This document shows positions 35,860 to 47,322 of a stretch of 64,000 nucleotides of DNA, in pieces (position 1 is the first letter of the stretch; the number at the start of each line of letters is the position of its first letter). Source of the stretch: Zanthoxylum bungeanum. Its lineage: Eukaryota > Streptophyta > Magnoliopsida > Sapindales > Rutaceae. A program made the position numbers and the translations under genes. The stretch is taken from positions 16,565 to 80,564 of the forward strand of contig SKCR01034764.1 of assembly GCA_019454045.1 (NCBI GenBank). Reading direction: 5' to 3'. The notes under the pieces were generated by a model, which saw only the letters and a program-made list of their open reading frames with translations, had not been told where the DNA came from and did no database searches.

Positions 35860-38362
35860 TAAATACTCATAATGTTTCGACAAAAGAATTTTTTGAGTGA
35901 GCATGCTTTGTTACCAAATTTGACATGCTCATTTTAATGGAGCTATCAGCTATGACTGTAACTATTATAAGGGGGAAGTTTTTTGTAACTCTCTCAATTT
36001 TTTTTCAACTGTTAGTATTAAATAAATTATAAAAATATTTTTGAATTTATAAATTAAATCTTTAAAAATTATAAAATCCTCCCTTAAATCCTCCCATTAG
36101 AAAACCTCATGATTTTGTCTCTGTACAATATTATATATTCAATTGTACAGTGCCCATGTAAGCAAATATACAAGTCTACAATTTGGCAATTTATATCCTT
36201 CCCACAAATATTCTCATTATTAGTAAGTTGGATTTTAATTCTGATGTTCAAACACGTATGCAGATTTTTGTACTATACACAATAAAGATAATGAATTTTT
36301 GGAATTGTTAATATAGCCTCTAATGAATCATTGTCTTTGGATCTTTGCACCCATAATTAATTATATCAATGCCAATAACAGTTCATTTATAATGATTATC
36401 ATAATCACTTGTGAATAGTATGTATAATTGCCATGCAAGTATATATGGGGGAAGATCGTAATTTTTATGTACGCGATTTTATTTGTGTATATTTATGTAT
36501 TTATATATATAAATATATTATTTTTAATATTCAAATAAGTAACACTCGACTATGCATCGAGAGGAAATTCTTTAATATCAATATTATATGGATAATATAG
36601 TACTATAAATTAATAATTATATAATATATAAGAGTTAAATTATATAAAACTAATATTTATTAATTATTTTAATACTTATAATAATATATTATTAAATTAT
36701 TATATAAATAATATGATATAACAGCCAAAATACAGAGCCTTGAAAAAATGGAAATCGCAACCCTAAAATGGCACACAAGACGCAATAAGCCGGCCCTTTT
36801 GAATTTCGAAAAGGCAATTTGGATTATGCAAATAAAAATATTTATTTAATTATTAAACACTTTCCGACAGCCGCAATATTTGAATACGGGCCAATAAAAT
36901 CAGGAGGTTTTGGAATATGAGATTTTAAAATTTTTAAGGATTTAATATATATTAATAATTAGAAAAAAAATGGTAGAGATCGACGACCCTAATATAGAAG
37001 AAATTTCTCCCTTTACAAATTAAATAATTTCTCATCACGCTTACCCTTGAAAGTCAAAAAGTCTCAAAGACTTTGTAGTAAATAATATTTACAGCGTGGG
37101 TGGGAGAACATCATTGGTGAGACATCGGACACGTGGCAGAAAATGGAGGTGCCGACAGTCGTTGTCCACGGTGCGCACAGTGACTAGAATTGTGACCCGA
37201 TCTCGCTTTCCTTGCTTGCTGGTGGTTAACAGCTCAATGATAAAGAATCGTCCTCAGTTTTAGAGGCTCTAACTGTATTTTTAAAATATATCGCGTCTAA
37301 TTTATAACAGTAATTAATTTTTTTTGCATTATAATATATAGTATTTACTTTTATAATGAAAAAGTTAATACGATTTTCCTGTCTAGGCTCATTCTTTACC
37401 CAAACAACAATCCCTCGAATTATTTTCTCATCTTCCTCCAACAATACAAACCTCATCACTTGCTCATCGAGATGTATGTTGTGATCAAATTGCAACTTTT
37501 TAAAAATAAAAGTTGTCAAAAGTTGAATCTGGACATCCATGTCAGAGTAAAAAACAATGCAAGCATAAGTGGAAGCCATACAATATTTTTGTTCTCTACT
37601 CCTCCATCTGTTCACAAGTCGCCTCAGACGAACTTATTGGCTTTTGAGAAGGTTTTAGTATTATTATTTTTCATAGTAATTAATTATAGTATTAACTTTT
37701 ATTTTGAGATATAAAATGGGGAAAATATTAAAAATGGCAACTGATCACTCCACACGTGGACCATTCCCAAGGCGACTCCGGTGAAGAATCGTGCATCCAT
37801 CCATATTCTTGCTGTCTGTTTCCAGCTAAGCTTCATTCAATTCATGGTCTGTCTATTTCATCATATAAGCGCGTGTACAGATGCACCATTATACCAATGA
37901 AAATATTACAAATTTCCATCAAACGTTTTTTTAAAAACTTTGAAATTGAAATGAATACAAATGAACATGAAATTGTTCATGTATCTATAATTAATGTTAC
38001 AAATTTCAGTTGAAATCATTATTTTAATTTTATTATCCTCCAATCAGTACCTCCCACCACACTTCCCTGACAGTCGCAGCTGGCTAGCTAGCTAGGGAAG
38101 TAGCAAGCTCAATCAGAATCAAGCATCCTAGTGAGCAAAGGAAGATATATAAATTACGTACTGATCATACTCTGTTAAGAAAAAGAAACATCGATGTTTT
38201 AGTTTATGATCCTGATTACTTTGATGAAACCAACATGTGTCTCTTTTTACTAGCACTTTATGGGTCGCAATAAAGTGTATTTGGGATGATCTAGTAGTTT
38301 CTACAGGTGGAGACAATAATAAAATCTGAAAACGTGTCACTTCACTCTCCCAATTTTTTCAA

Positions 38363-38399
<37 letters not shown>

Positions 38400-39360
38400 G
38401 AACTACGAAGCACATAACTCAAATGTCGACTTAACGTTAAAACAGAAGCACAAGAAGCCAAAGAGTTGTTATTATCACCAATCACCATCCATCTTAATAA
38501 TTCATAATGTGGGAGCCTCCATCTGAAATAATTAAAAAAAAGCTTATGGGGTTTCCCCGTACAAGTTAGAATTCTAGTAATATGCTTACATGTGTGACGT
38601 GTTGTTCAAGTATTGAAAAAGCTTCCTTCCACCATTATTACTGTAGTTGTTTGTGTCCAGCCCCCCATTAATCAGTGGCTTTTACCCTTTTTTTCCTTTT
38701 CTTGAACATTTGAATTTTGAGTTAAAACATCGATACGTGTAAACAAATAACAAGCACTACACAATCGTACAGGAAGCCTCTCACTGTATGAAAGTGGAAA
38801 AATCAAATTCCAGCTACATTACATGGTCCTCAAACAATTAAACAGTAACAATCATTCTCTAATTAGCGTAATCAGCCAAATCGATTTCATAAGGAAATTA
38901 AAGAGAATCCTAATCGGTAGCTACTATTTTTGCCATCTGTACCTCCCAACCAATAGTATAAGAATCGTGAGGGTTTGTTGGGAAATTAATGGGCCATATA
39001 TCACTTTAATAAGGACCCGTGAGGATGATTGGATCATCTTTGTTTGTGATGTAGTGAAGATGTGGAATGATATGAATATGATATGATAGGTAGTATGGTT
39101 GAGTTGAGCTGATGACTCAGTTGTTTTTGGAGTAGTTGGTAAGTGTGTTCTTTGTTTAACATGTTGAGGAGGAGAGATAAATTCTCTAATGCCAAAGTCA
39201 GTAATTCAACCATTTATTAGGATTGTTATTCTCCTTTTGTCTCTCCCTTGATTACCTCTTTGATCTACTCTTTTATATGAAAAAAAAATTAAGGATTTGT
39301 TCGATAATAATAATAATTAGATATTGAATTTGTTTACGACACCTGATTTTGTTTTTAGTG
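35860..39360. other. Intergenic, AT-rich; no gene supported
   Basis: A (TA)n microsatellite lies at 38365-38398. A ctagctagctag run is at 38085-38096. A G-box (acacgtggc) is near 37130 with several tgac words close by, but no gene starts downstream of it. The 129-codon minus frame at 37226-37615 has no recognisable motif and sits in AT-rich sequence. Confidence 0.5.
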
Positions 39361-39369
39361 TGTTAATAA

Positions 39370-40010
39370 GTAATGACACATAAAGATAGTTGTCAGTAAG
39401 TCTAGATTTGGAATGTGTTCTTGGCTTTTTAGCATGCATAAGGGCTCCGTTATTATCACAATAAAATAGAATCGGATCCACAATACTAGGCACAATGCCT
39501 AGTTCTGTGATAAAATTTATAATCCAAATAATTTCTGTAGTAGCTTTTGAAGCCGCTATAAATTCTGCCTCTGTAGTGGAATCAAATGTAGAGTCTTGTT
39601 TTGAACATTATCAACTAATTGCATCGCCATTAAGGGTAAATATGTATTCGAATGTAAACTATCAATCATCCAGATCTCATTGGAAATCGGAGTCTGTATA
39701 ACCCTTAAGTTGCAACTCATCTTCTCCATAAATTAGAAACTTATTCTTAGTACCTTTAAGGTATTTCAGGATATGTTTCATGGCTTCCCATTGCTCATTA
39801 CCCGGATCAGATTGATATCGGCTAGTCACACTAACGATGAAACTAATATCAGGTCTTATATATAGCGCAACATACATAATACTTCCAATACATGAAGCAT
39901 ATGACAAGTTAGAGATTTTAACTTTTTCATCCTCAGTCTGAGGTGCTATTTTCTCCAAGAGATGTATGACGTATCGAAATGATACATTTACTATCTTGTA
40001 GTTCGTAAAA
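39370..40010 (-). pseudogene. Copia RT C-terminus and RNase H relic (element L, left part)
   Basis: On the minus strand, 40003-39677 reads a copia RT-RNase H linker: SYASCIGSIMYVALYIRPDI, YQSDPGNEQWEAMKHILKYL and GYTDSDFQ. After frameshifts, RNase H pieces follow: TTEAEFIAASKATTEIIWI and FYCDNNGALMHAKK. Parts of the GYxDSD and TEAEF motifs remain, but the frame is broken at about 39690 and again near 39650. The upstream RT part lies beyond a solo LTR at 40016-40620. Confidence 0.85.
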
Positions 40011-40015
40011 TTGTA

Positions 40016-40620
40016 CGTAGACGCTGGTTTTCGCCGGGGGTCTACAATTGAGATTTTATATAGGGGCACTAGCGATCCTGCAAAACAAAGGTGTAGAGTG
40101 AGCGGGAGTACTGCCCACCGGTGTGGTGGGTGCCGGGGTCACTCCGACGCCCAAGTCAGTAAATGAACAAAGGTAGTAATAGATGGAAGGTCAAGGTTAG
40201 ATGCTACCTTGAACTCCGTTGAATGCCGTGAGGGCGGTAAGTGGCAGGAGTGGCGAGCTTGAGAATGTCCCAAAGCTATGGGTAGGAGAGCTAGAAGTTG
40301 GATCCCCTCCCTCTTGGAGTCGTGTTCCTTATATATCCACGATATAGTCATGTGTGCCTTTATTGATTGTCTTTTGATTATTTGCCCGTTAGAACATGGT
40401 AACAGTCAACTTAATGAAGTGTCATCACTGCTTGCAGGTTGGAACGGATGGATTGTGGGTGGCATTATTGTGCCTGGGCGTTACGTGGCTCCTCCTTGGG
40501 CTTGGGCTTATGAATCTCTAGGCCACTGTTCACTTTAATCATTGGGCTTCCTTCTGAGGTAGAAACTTGGGCCCGGAGTAAAAGGACAAAATTGCCCTTG
40601 GCCCAAATTTGGCCCGTACA
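40016..40620 (-). mobile_element. Solo LTR, gypsy family I, 605 bp, TSD TTGTA
   Basis: It is flanked by exact ttgta copies (40011-40015 and 40621-40625). The minus-strand start is TGTACGGGCC. The other end reads CGTAGACGC on the plus strand, where the intact copy at 5845 has TGTAGACGC. A TATA-like element (tatataagga, minus) is near 40331. It splits the copia relic L. Confidence 0.9.
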
Positions 40621-40625
40621 TTGTA

Positions 40626-41090
40626 CCTTTCTAATATTTTATCTATGTATCCTATAAACTTTATTTCTCTATCCCCGGTAGAGACTTATACCAATATATA
40701 GAGAACTTCACTCATGTCTTTCATAGAGAAGTTCTTACAAATGTAAGCTTTTACACTTTGCATCAATCCTATTTCATTCCCAATAATAAGGATATCGTCT
40801 ACATACAGAATAAGAAATACTATCATGTTTCCACTAACTTTCTTATAAACACACGGTTCTTCCTCGTTCTTGATGAATTCAGATAATCTAATTAGCAAAT
40901 AATGATTTCAACTTCAGAATGTCTGTTTAAGTCCATAAATGGAATTCTTGAGCTTACAAACCATGTTTGAAGTCTCACTTGATATGAAACTCTCTGGTTG
41001 TTCTATATAGATATCATCTTCGATGAATCCATTTAGGAACGCGATTTTCACATCCATCTGACATATCCTCAAAATTGTGATATCCAATAA
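40626..41090 (-). pseudogene. Copia reverse transcriptase relic (element L, right part)
   Basis: On the minus strand, 40898-40686 reads the RT palm: EEPCVYKKVSGN and FLILYVDDILIIGNE, with the catalytic YVDD motif intact. NFSMKDMSE and further RT follow to the insertion point at 40625. Upstream sequence to about 41080 continues with frameshifts (an NAFLNGF-like region near 41020-41040). No LTR was located for this relic. Confidence 0.85.
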
Positions 41091-41095
41091 TGGAT

Positions 41096-41275
41096 AAAAG
41101 TGCCTTGGTGGTGTAGGGTTCGGGATCTGACCTTCAGGTCATGGGTTTGAATTCAGGGAGTGTGTTTCTTATAAAAGTTTGAGACAGCCGGGGATTTCAC
41201 TTGCTCCGCTTAAGTCCGGAAGGGGTGGTTTGGCGACAGGATTTCCAACGATTTCAAAAAAATAATAATAATATT
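41096..41275 (+). mobile_element. tRNA-derived SINE, copy 2
   Basis: The head gccttggtggtgtagggttc and the B-box-like gggtttgaattc, 35 bases on, form an RNA polymerase III promoter like that of a tRNA. The body follows (ttgagacagccgggg, cttaagtccgg, ggtggtttggcgacagg) and then a tail of aaaaaaataataataat. A clean target duplication could not be assigned. Confidence 0.8.
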
Positions 41276-43500
41276 CTTTGGATTTGAGAAATCTAAAATT
41301 CTTAACTCTATACTTTGTGTGGATACAGTTGAAGGTTAAACGTTTTGGTGACTCTAAAGATTATACGAGGAGCGAGTCGATGATTGTTTCAAACTCCATT
41401 GGTAGAAAAAAGGCTTAAGGTAATTTCTTTATTTATGATTTCAAATATAAATAATATCATGAAACATGAAAATTAACAAAGATATTGGATTATAAATTTA
41501 AATTTAAAATGGAAGAATTTTAATTTTTCCATCGCATAGTGTATACTAAATTTCCAATAATGTGTTGATTAAAATGATCTAACTTATCTATCGTTTCTAT
41601 TACGGGACCGCACATTTTACCTAAAATTGGAATCGATAAATGTTGCATTGAACCCTCTACCTGTGACCAATAAAAATATGACCCATTCGTAAAAACGTTT
41701 CAAATTCGTAACTCAGCATAAAGTTTTGCGACCCAATTAGGAAATGGATTAAATTGACCGAAGCTGTGACCCATCACAATCATATTGTCGTCTCTTGCAT
41801 CAAATGTTGGTTCCATATTTAATACAAAAATCGAACAGGTAATGTATTGAAAGACGTCTCTAGGCTGTATGTAGTCTTTTCATCATGCACACGACTGTGG
41901 TTTTAAATCGTAATTGATCCATCAATTGGATCGTAAACCACAATCAAATCGGATGGATCCGATTCGATGACGGTTAGTGAATTTTTAACCATAACAAATT
42001 CGATTCAATCATAACCGAACCTTAACTATATAATTTTTACCGAACCGTAATCGAACCGTGTACAAACCTATTTCTAGGATTTAATTTTCTTTTGAAAAAA
42101 AAAATACTAAATAATTAATTTGTAATTTGAAGATAAAATCAAATGTTTTTACATGATGAATTATTATTGTACACGTATATGCACAACCATATGAATTAAT
42201 TAATTTTTTTTTGTTTATACAAGATATTTTACCAAATGAATTAATTGACACAAAATTAATATAATTTTGCCGTTGAACATAAGTAAGAGAATACAATAGT
42301 TTAATGAGGCTGCTAAAAAAAAAAAAAGGAAGCTTGGGACATGCATTTAAGATAAAGGGAATTAAGTGATTTGCTTAGCTTTTTGTTTAATTAGTGGTCC
42401 ATTTAGCTCATTGTGGCAAGTTTTGTTTTGGATTTCATTCACAGAAACTAGAGAATGATCAGTTGTTTGATTTGACTTTATATCCCCAAGTCCATGACAA
42501 TTACATGTAACTTTATTAATAAATAATCCATTAACATAAATCTCATATAGTATTAATTAATCTATAATGAAAAAAGAGACTGTAGTTATTCAGATTTAAG
42601 ACCAGGTGATAAATGTTAATAAATCACGATTTAATCAACTTAATATTACCCACAAGTTCAGTTAGTGAAATCTTTTTAGTGGAAATAAGAGATTCTAATT
42701 ATGCTCGCTTAAGTCGATAGGAAATTGAGTTTCCATTAAGTTAACTTATTTTAAAAAAATCAACTTAATATTAACTTAAAAGTGAAAGTGCTTTAAAATA
42801 AATAAATAAATAAATGGAAATTCACAAAATACCAAAAAAATTGGTCAATTTACAAACTCACTCATTATTTTTCAAAAAATAATAGACATTTGGAACAATA
42901 ATTTTTTGCGCTGTCAAAATGTCGAGCACCCAACCCATGAGTAATGGATTTGGTTACTTTTGAAGATTTATGACAACTTTATGTTAAGATATTTCACTTT
43001 TCTTTATTGATAAATACATCAGAATATGACCATCAGTTTATTTGTAATAAAAAGAAGCCAGCCACTTGAAGAATAAAAAAAGTACCAAGTCAAATGAATT
43101 AAAAAGCACAAATCAGATTAATAAGATCATCACTCCATGATTTCTTTAATCAAATATATATTTTTTAATTAAAATCGTCGTATATTTTGAGTTCATACGG
43201 AATAATTTGACGATGAGATTTCCGATGTATGCTCTTCTTTTTTAATTATGTATTTTATAATCCATCTGCTTTTAAGTTTTTGTGCTTCCCGTACGTGTCA
43301 TACTTATTGTAACTCCATGATTACTTGTATTTTATTTATTTTATTAATAGATTTCCACTGCTTGTATGTCAAAAAAAAAAAAAAAAAACTATAATAAATT
43401 CAATTATTTTTTCAAAAATTTGAACGAGTAGTTTTTAAACAATTTTTTAGATGGCAATATGAGTTCGAATAGGAAGAAAGACAAGTCATATTCATGTCCC
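41276..43500. other. Intergenic, no gene seen
   Basis: AT-rich, with several poly-A/T runs. Around 43190-43235 a fragment (aataatttgacgatgaga) resembles the 3' end of the SINE family. Nothing else is recognised. Confidence 0.5.
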
Positions 43501-43504
43501 AAAA

Positions 43505-43765
43505 TGATGTGGTTTGGTGGTGTAAGATCTATGATCTCATCTTGAGGTTTTGAATTCGAATTCAGGAGATACGCTTCTTGTAAGAGTCTGGGACAACCAG
43601 AAGTTTTACATACTCCGTTTACGTCCAGAATGAGTGGTTTGGCGGTAGGATTTGAATCAAGGGGATACACTTTGAGACAATCGAAAATTTTACTTGCTTC
43701 GTTTAAGTCTAGAATGAGTAATTTGACGGTAGAATTTTCAATGATTTAAAAAAAAATCATATTCA
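43505..43765 (+). mobile_element. tRNA-derived SINE, copy 3, with duplicated 3' body
   Basis: The head tggtttggtggtgtaaga and the B-box-like ttcgaattcagg are present. The body occurs twice in a row: gggacaaccagaagttttac...ggcggtagg near 43590-43650, and gagacaatcgaaaattttac...gacggtaga near 43673-43733. Then comes a poly-A tail. The extra half-copy makes it about 260 bp instead of about 180. Confidence 0.75.
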
Positions 43766-45530
43766 ATGAACAACAGTCATGTTATAAATAAAGTTTGAGG
43801 AAGGTTCTGTTTTAATCCTATTAAAGAAGATAGGTGTTAAAAAATAAATTATAATAATTATAATTTATTTTTACCATGTTTTGCAGGTTGCAACAAACAA
43901 AAAGCTGTCTCCCATATTCTGATATTCATACTCTTTGCTTTTAAGAAACAAAATAAAATAATCAAGAATATTACTTTATGTTTTTCTTTAAAAAAAAATC
44001 CTAACAACAAGCACGTAAACAAGAAAATTCCTGACACAACGATAATTACTAATTAAAGAATTGCTGACCTTTCAACGACATAATTATTTTGAATTTTGAT
44101 AATAGAGAGTGAAACAACTAACCAAGTCCGATGAATATGAATTTTATTTATCAAAAATGCTAACGAGTGTCGTAAAAATTTTTATAAAGAATTTATTTTA
44201 GGAAAATTTTAATGAGAAAAATAAAAAAAAATTGACAATTTTTCTCTTACTGATGTTAAAAAAATTTCATAAAATAAATTGTTAATAATATCTTAAGGAC
44301 AGTCGTTAACCCAACACTTTATTTATTTAATTAATACATAAAGGTACGTATGGAAAAAGCTGGAAGAAAGAAATGATGAACTAGCTGAGATCAATTTGTC
44401 TCATGTGTAATTAAAATATAATAAATAAATAAATCTTTTTACAGTAGCTTTTGATATTATCAAATCTTTTTTAGATAAGTTTCTAAAAAAAGTAACAAGA
44501 ATCCAAACTGAACTGTTCATCAGTTTATGTGCCGATGGCAAATTCTAGATATTGACTCAGACAGATGGGGAAATTGTCAAGCTCACCAGCTCACCACGTT
44601 TTATCTTCTAGCTCTTGCCAATGCCCGTCGAAAGCAATTCCTCATAATTCTTTAATATAATTTTTGACTTTATTCGAATAATATTCCTTTTCTTTCTTTA
44701 TTTTTATTAACAAATTGAAATTACACACACCATCTATAATTTGAAGTACTCACACTCACACACGTGTCCTTCTCTAGTAAAAATTATATTATGTATCAGA
44801 TATATACTGTGAGAAAGATGTCATATACACCCGACACATGATATACCACCTCATTCTCTAAATAGGTATCATTGTTTTATAAAATAATAATAAGGATGTT
44901 TTGTTAAAAGACAAAAAATTTACGTACTCTAATACATTAATAGATTAAAAAAATATAACTTTCAATGAGATTATTTTTTATATATTTTAGCAGACATTCC
45001 TTGTTTTGAAGACACACTCACCTCAAAATGATTATATATATATATATATATACACACAAAAAAACTTAATAAGTTAATCACCAAATTAAAAGATGGAAGA
45101 ATACGAAATATTACTAAAATCCGAAAATTTATTAGATTTTTTAAAATTTTCATATATCCAGTAAAAAATATATATTTTACACTCAAAACTATTAATAATG
45201 AATATTTTATTTTCAAAATTAGTTATAAAAAGATCATTTTATACAGAAAAGTACTTTTAAAATATTTCTTTTTCAGATCATATAAAATTTTCAAAAATCT
45301 AATATATTTTCAAAATTTAACTTAATAACGGATGATAATTTCCCATATTTTAATAACCAACCATGAGGACATAATTTTAATGGTACTAATGGGTAATTGT
45401 CCTTCTCAAATATTTTTTTGAAATGATAAAAAATGATGTATAAATTGAAGAAGTCTATTGATTGGAGGAGGGGGAGTTTATCATAAGCTTATACCAAACA
45501 CAGGGGAGGAACTTGTGATCTCCCTGTGAG
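43766..45530. other. Intergenic, no gene seen
   Basis: AT-rich with an (AT)n run at 45032-45050. A word at 44818-44858 (atacacccgacacatgata) is shared with 57950-58040. Confidence 0.5.
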
Positions 45531-45534
45531 TGAT

Positions 45535-45690
45535 TTGTTGGTAAAAAATTTAAGATTTGAAAATATTGAATATATGGTGTATTTTTTTATAAGAACGTAG
45601 GACAATCGTGAATTTACTTATTAGGCTTAAAATTGAATCGAATAATTTAACGATGAAATTTATAACATTCCAAAAAAAAAACACTAGGTG
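45535..45690 (+). mobile_element. Degraded SINE, copy 5
   Basis: Only the 3' half is clear: taggacaatcgtgaatttac, then ttaggcttaaaattgaatcg, aatttaacgatgaaattt and a poly-A run. It parallels copy 3 at 43673-43755. Confidence 0.5.
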
Positions 45691-45843
45691 AACTTTTTAG
45701 AGTGTAGATCATATTCATTGAAGGTGTAACATAATTTTAAAAACAAAAGTAAGAGAATAAAGGCATGGAGATTGTTCTCTTTCTAGCTAGTTTGCCCTCA
45801 AATGAAAAACCAAAAGGGCCAAAGCTTCAAACACGGAAACCAA

Positions 45844-45895
45844 GAAAAAAAAAAGGAAATTAAAAGAAAGAAAAGAAAAGAAAAGAAAAGAAAAG
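45844..45895. repeat. A-rich (AAAAG)n microsatellite
   Basis: Pentanucleotide aaaag repeated from about 45869 to 45895, preceded by poly-A. It lies about 60-110 bases beyond the ERF stop codon, so it may be transcribed as (CTTTT)n in that gene's 3' UTR. Confidence 0.85.
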
Positions 45896-45956
45896 TTATT
45901 TCACACACATTGACAGTTCCCATTTACATTTTACAAAAAAACATAAGCAAAATATT

Positions 45957-46724
45957 TCAAGAATCCCACAACAAACCTTCAGCAAAATTGTTTGAAAAAA
46001 CAGAATTCTCTTGGGGGGGCAACAATCCAAATTGATGATGATCATTAGTAGCATACCCATTACTAGAATCTTCAATTCTTTGAAACCAAGGAGGTGTGTA
46101 CATCCAACCATCTACCGAGTCAACAAACACAAACTCAAACTCGGCCGAGTTGTAATCATAACTCGTCCCCAAACTCGGCAACTCAACGATCTCACTCAAC
46201 TCTTCTGACCCAGTTGACAAATCATCAATAGCAGATACCAAAGATGACAAAGGAGATGTCGTGGGATCAAGCTTCTCCATTTGAGCAGCTTTAGCAGCAG
46301 CGGCTTGCACGTCACGTGGGGCGAGAGAGACTGGGCGGGGAAGTGAGTCAGCCAGTTCCGGGAAGTTGAGAAGTGCTGAGTTGCCCTTTATGCTCAAAGC
46401 AGCCACGTCATGCGCACGTGCGGCCATTTCGGGTGTGGGGAAAGTACCGAGCCAGATACGGGATTTTTTGCGGGGCTGACGGATTTCGGATACCCATTTG
46501 CCCCAGTTTCTCATTCGGACGCCCCGATAAACCGGGTGCTTATTGCTTGATTGATCTATCGTTCTTTTGATCTTTTTGGAGACTTTGGGGTGCTGGTTGA
46601 TATTTTCTTGAGGGTTCGATTTATTTGAAATTGAAAGTTTGTTTAGTGAAGTGGGTGTAGTAGCTTGTGATGAGTTTGAGTTTGAGCTGCTTTCAGCTTC
46701 AGATGAGTTTTGCGGTTCACTCAT
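45957..46724 (-). CDS. AP2/ERF transcription factor, DREB A-4 type (TINY/ERF034-039-like)
   Basis: A single-exon 255-residue nuclear DNA-binding protein. The first 60 residues are Ser/Asn-rich with a basic patch (KVSKKIKR, 47-54). The AP2 domain spans about 65-122: [17 protein letters not shown], then [22 protein letters not shown] and LNFPELA. The flanking [12 protein letters not shown] segment (136-147) and the acidic C-terminus ending LLWDS are typical of DREB group A-4, which usually binds DRE/CRT-type cis elements in stress and growth control. Position 14 of the domain is Val (V78), as in DREBs; position 19 is Gln (Q83) where Glu is usual. The start chosen is the first ATG of an uninterrupted frame; length fits the family (about 200-260). 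No stops, frameshifts or introns. Function is inferred from the family. Confidence 0.95.
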   Translation of the reverse strand: MSEPQNSSEAESSSNSNSSQATTPTSLNKLSISNKSNPQENINQHPKVSKKIKRTIDQSSNKHPVYRGVRMRNWGKWVSEIRQPRKKSRIWLGTFPTPEMAARAHDVAALSIKGNSALLNFPELADSLPRPVSLAPRDVQAAAAKAAQMEKLDPTTSPLSSLVSAIDDLSTGSEELSEIVELPSLGTSYDYNSAEFEFVFVDSVDGWMYTPPWFQRIEDSSNGYATNDHHQFGLLPPQENSVFSNNFAEGLLWDS

Positions 46725-46846
46725 TTTGAAAGCAAAATATGACGATTCCTAAAATTTGGTCCCTCTTGTTTGGATGCAAAAAATCAAAATTGAGAGCTAA
46801 AAAAAAAAAAGATGGGAATGAAAACAAAGTACCTGCTTTATGTGTT

Positions 46847-46858
46847 TTTATATAAAAA
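46847..46858 (-). promoter_or_regulatory. Possible TATA box of the ERF gene
   Basis: The minus strand reads TTTATATAAAAA about 125 bases upstream of the ATG, a plausible plant TATA position given a 5' UTR of about 90 bases. An (AT)n run lies further upstream at 46904-46922. Confidence 0.5.
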
Positions 46859-46922
46859 TATTGATGAATTGAATTGATATAATGAAATATTTAATTCAAA
46901 GTGTATATATATATATATATAT

Positions 46923-47140
46923 AGCAAGTCGCAACAGCTTTGCCTTTTGAGTTCCAATGAATCATACAACACTTGTAAAACACTGAGATAAAAGAATCAG
47001 GACCCAAAAAGGAAATGAGTCACCATGCTTGACTCTCTACGTACAATATGGTCCTTTTCCTCTCGTATCAATGGTTGGTTGGGGGACCCGGCCTTGGGCT
47101 CCCTTATAAAACATTCAAATGTACTGTAACCCTTTTTTTT
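46923..47140. other. Upstream region of the ERF gene
   Basis: No further element could be assigned. A gagtcaccatgcttgactc segment at 47017-47035 is a near-palindrome containing tgac/gtca words that could be W-box-like; this is weak. Confidence 0.3.
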
Positions 47141-47144
47141 TTTT

Positions 47145-47322
47145 TTAAATTGTTGAAAACCCCAATTGTCAAACCACTTCTTTTTCGGATTTAAGCGAAG
47201 TAGGTAAAACCCTCGTCACAGTTTCTTATAAGAAACGCACTCCCTGAATTCGAATACAAGACCTCAAGATAAGATCCTGAGTCCTACACCACCAAGTCAC
47301 GCCCTTTAGGGACAATTTACTA
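47145..47322 (-). mobile_element. tRNA-derived SINE, copy 4
   Basis: On the minus strand the head is GGGCGTGACTTGGTGGTGTAGG, with the B-box-like TATTCGAATTCAGG, then the conserved body (GTTTCTTATAAGAAAC, TTCGCTTAAATCCG, GTGGTTTGACAATTGG) and a poly-A tail (poly-T at 47134-47147). This is the best-preserved head of the family in the window. It lies about 420 bp upstream of the ERF start. Confidence 0.8.

Noticed and set aside
37080..37210. Promoter with G-box and W-box-like words
   Set aside because: No supported gene follows on either strand, so the words alone are not enough.
37226..37615. 129-residue minus-strand frame as a gene
   Set aside because: AT-rich composition, no recognisable motif, no plausible splice or promoter context.
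38365..38398. (TA)n tract as a functional element
   Set aside because: An ordinary plant microsatellite with no neighbouring gene.
41096..41130. Functional tRNA gene
   Set aside because: Only A/B-box-like parts are present; there is no cloverleaf, and the sequence continues into a SINE body with a poly-A tail.
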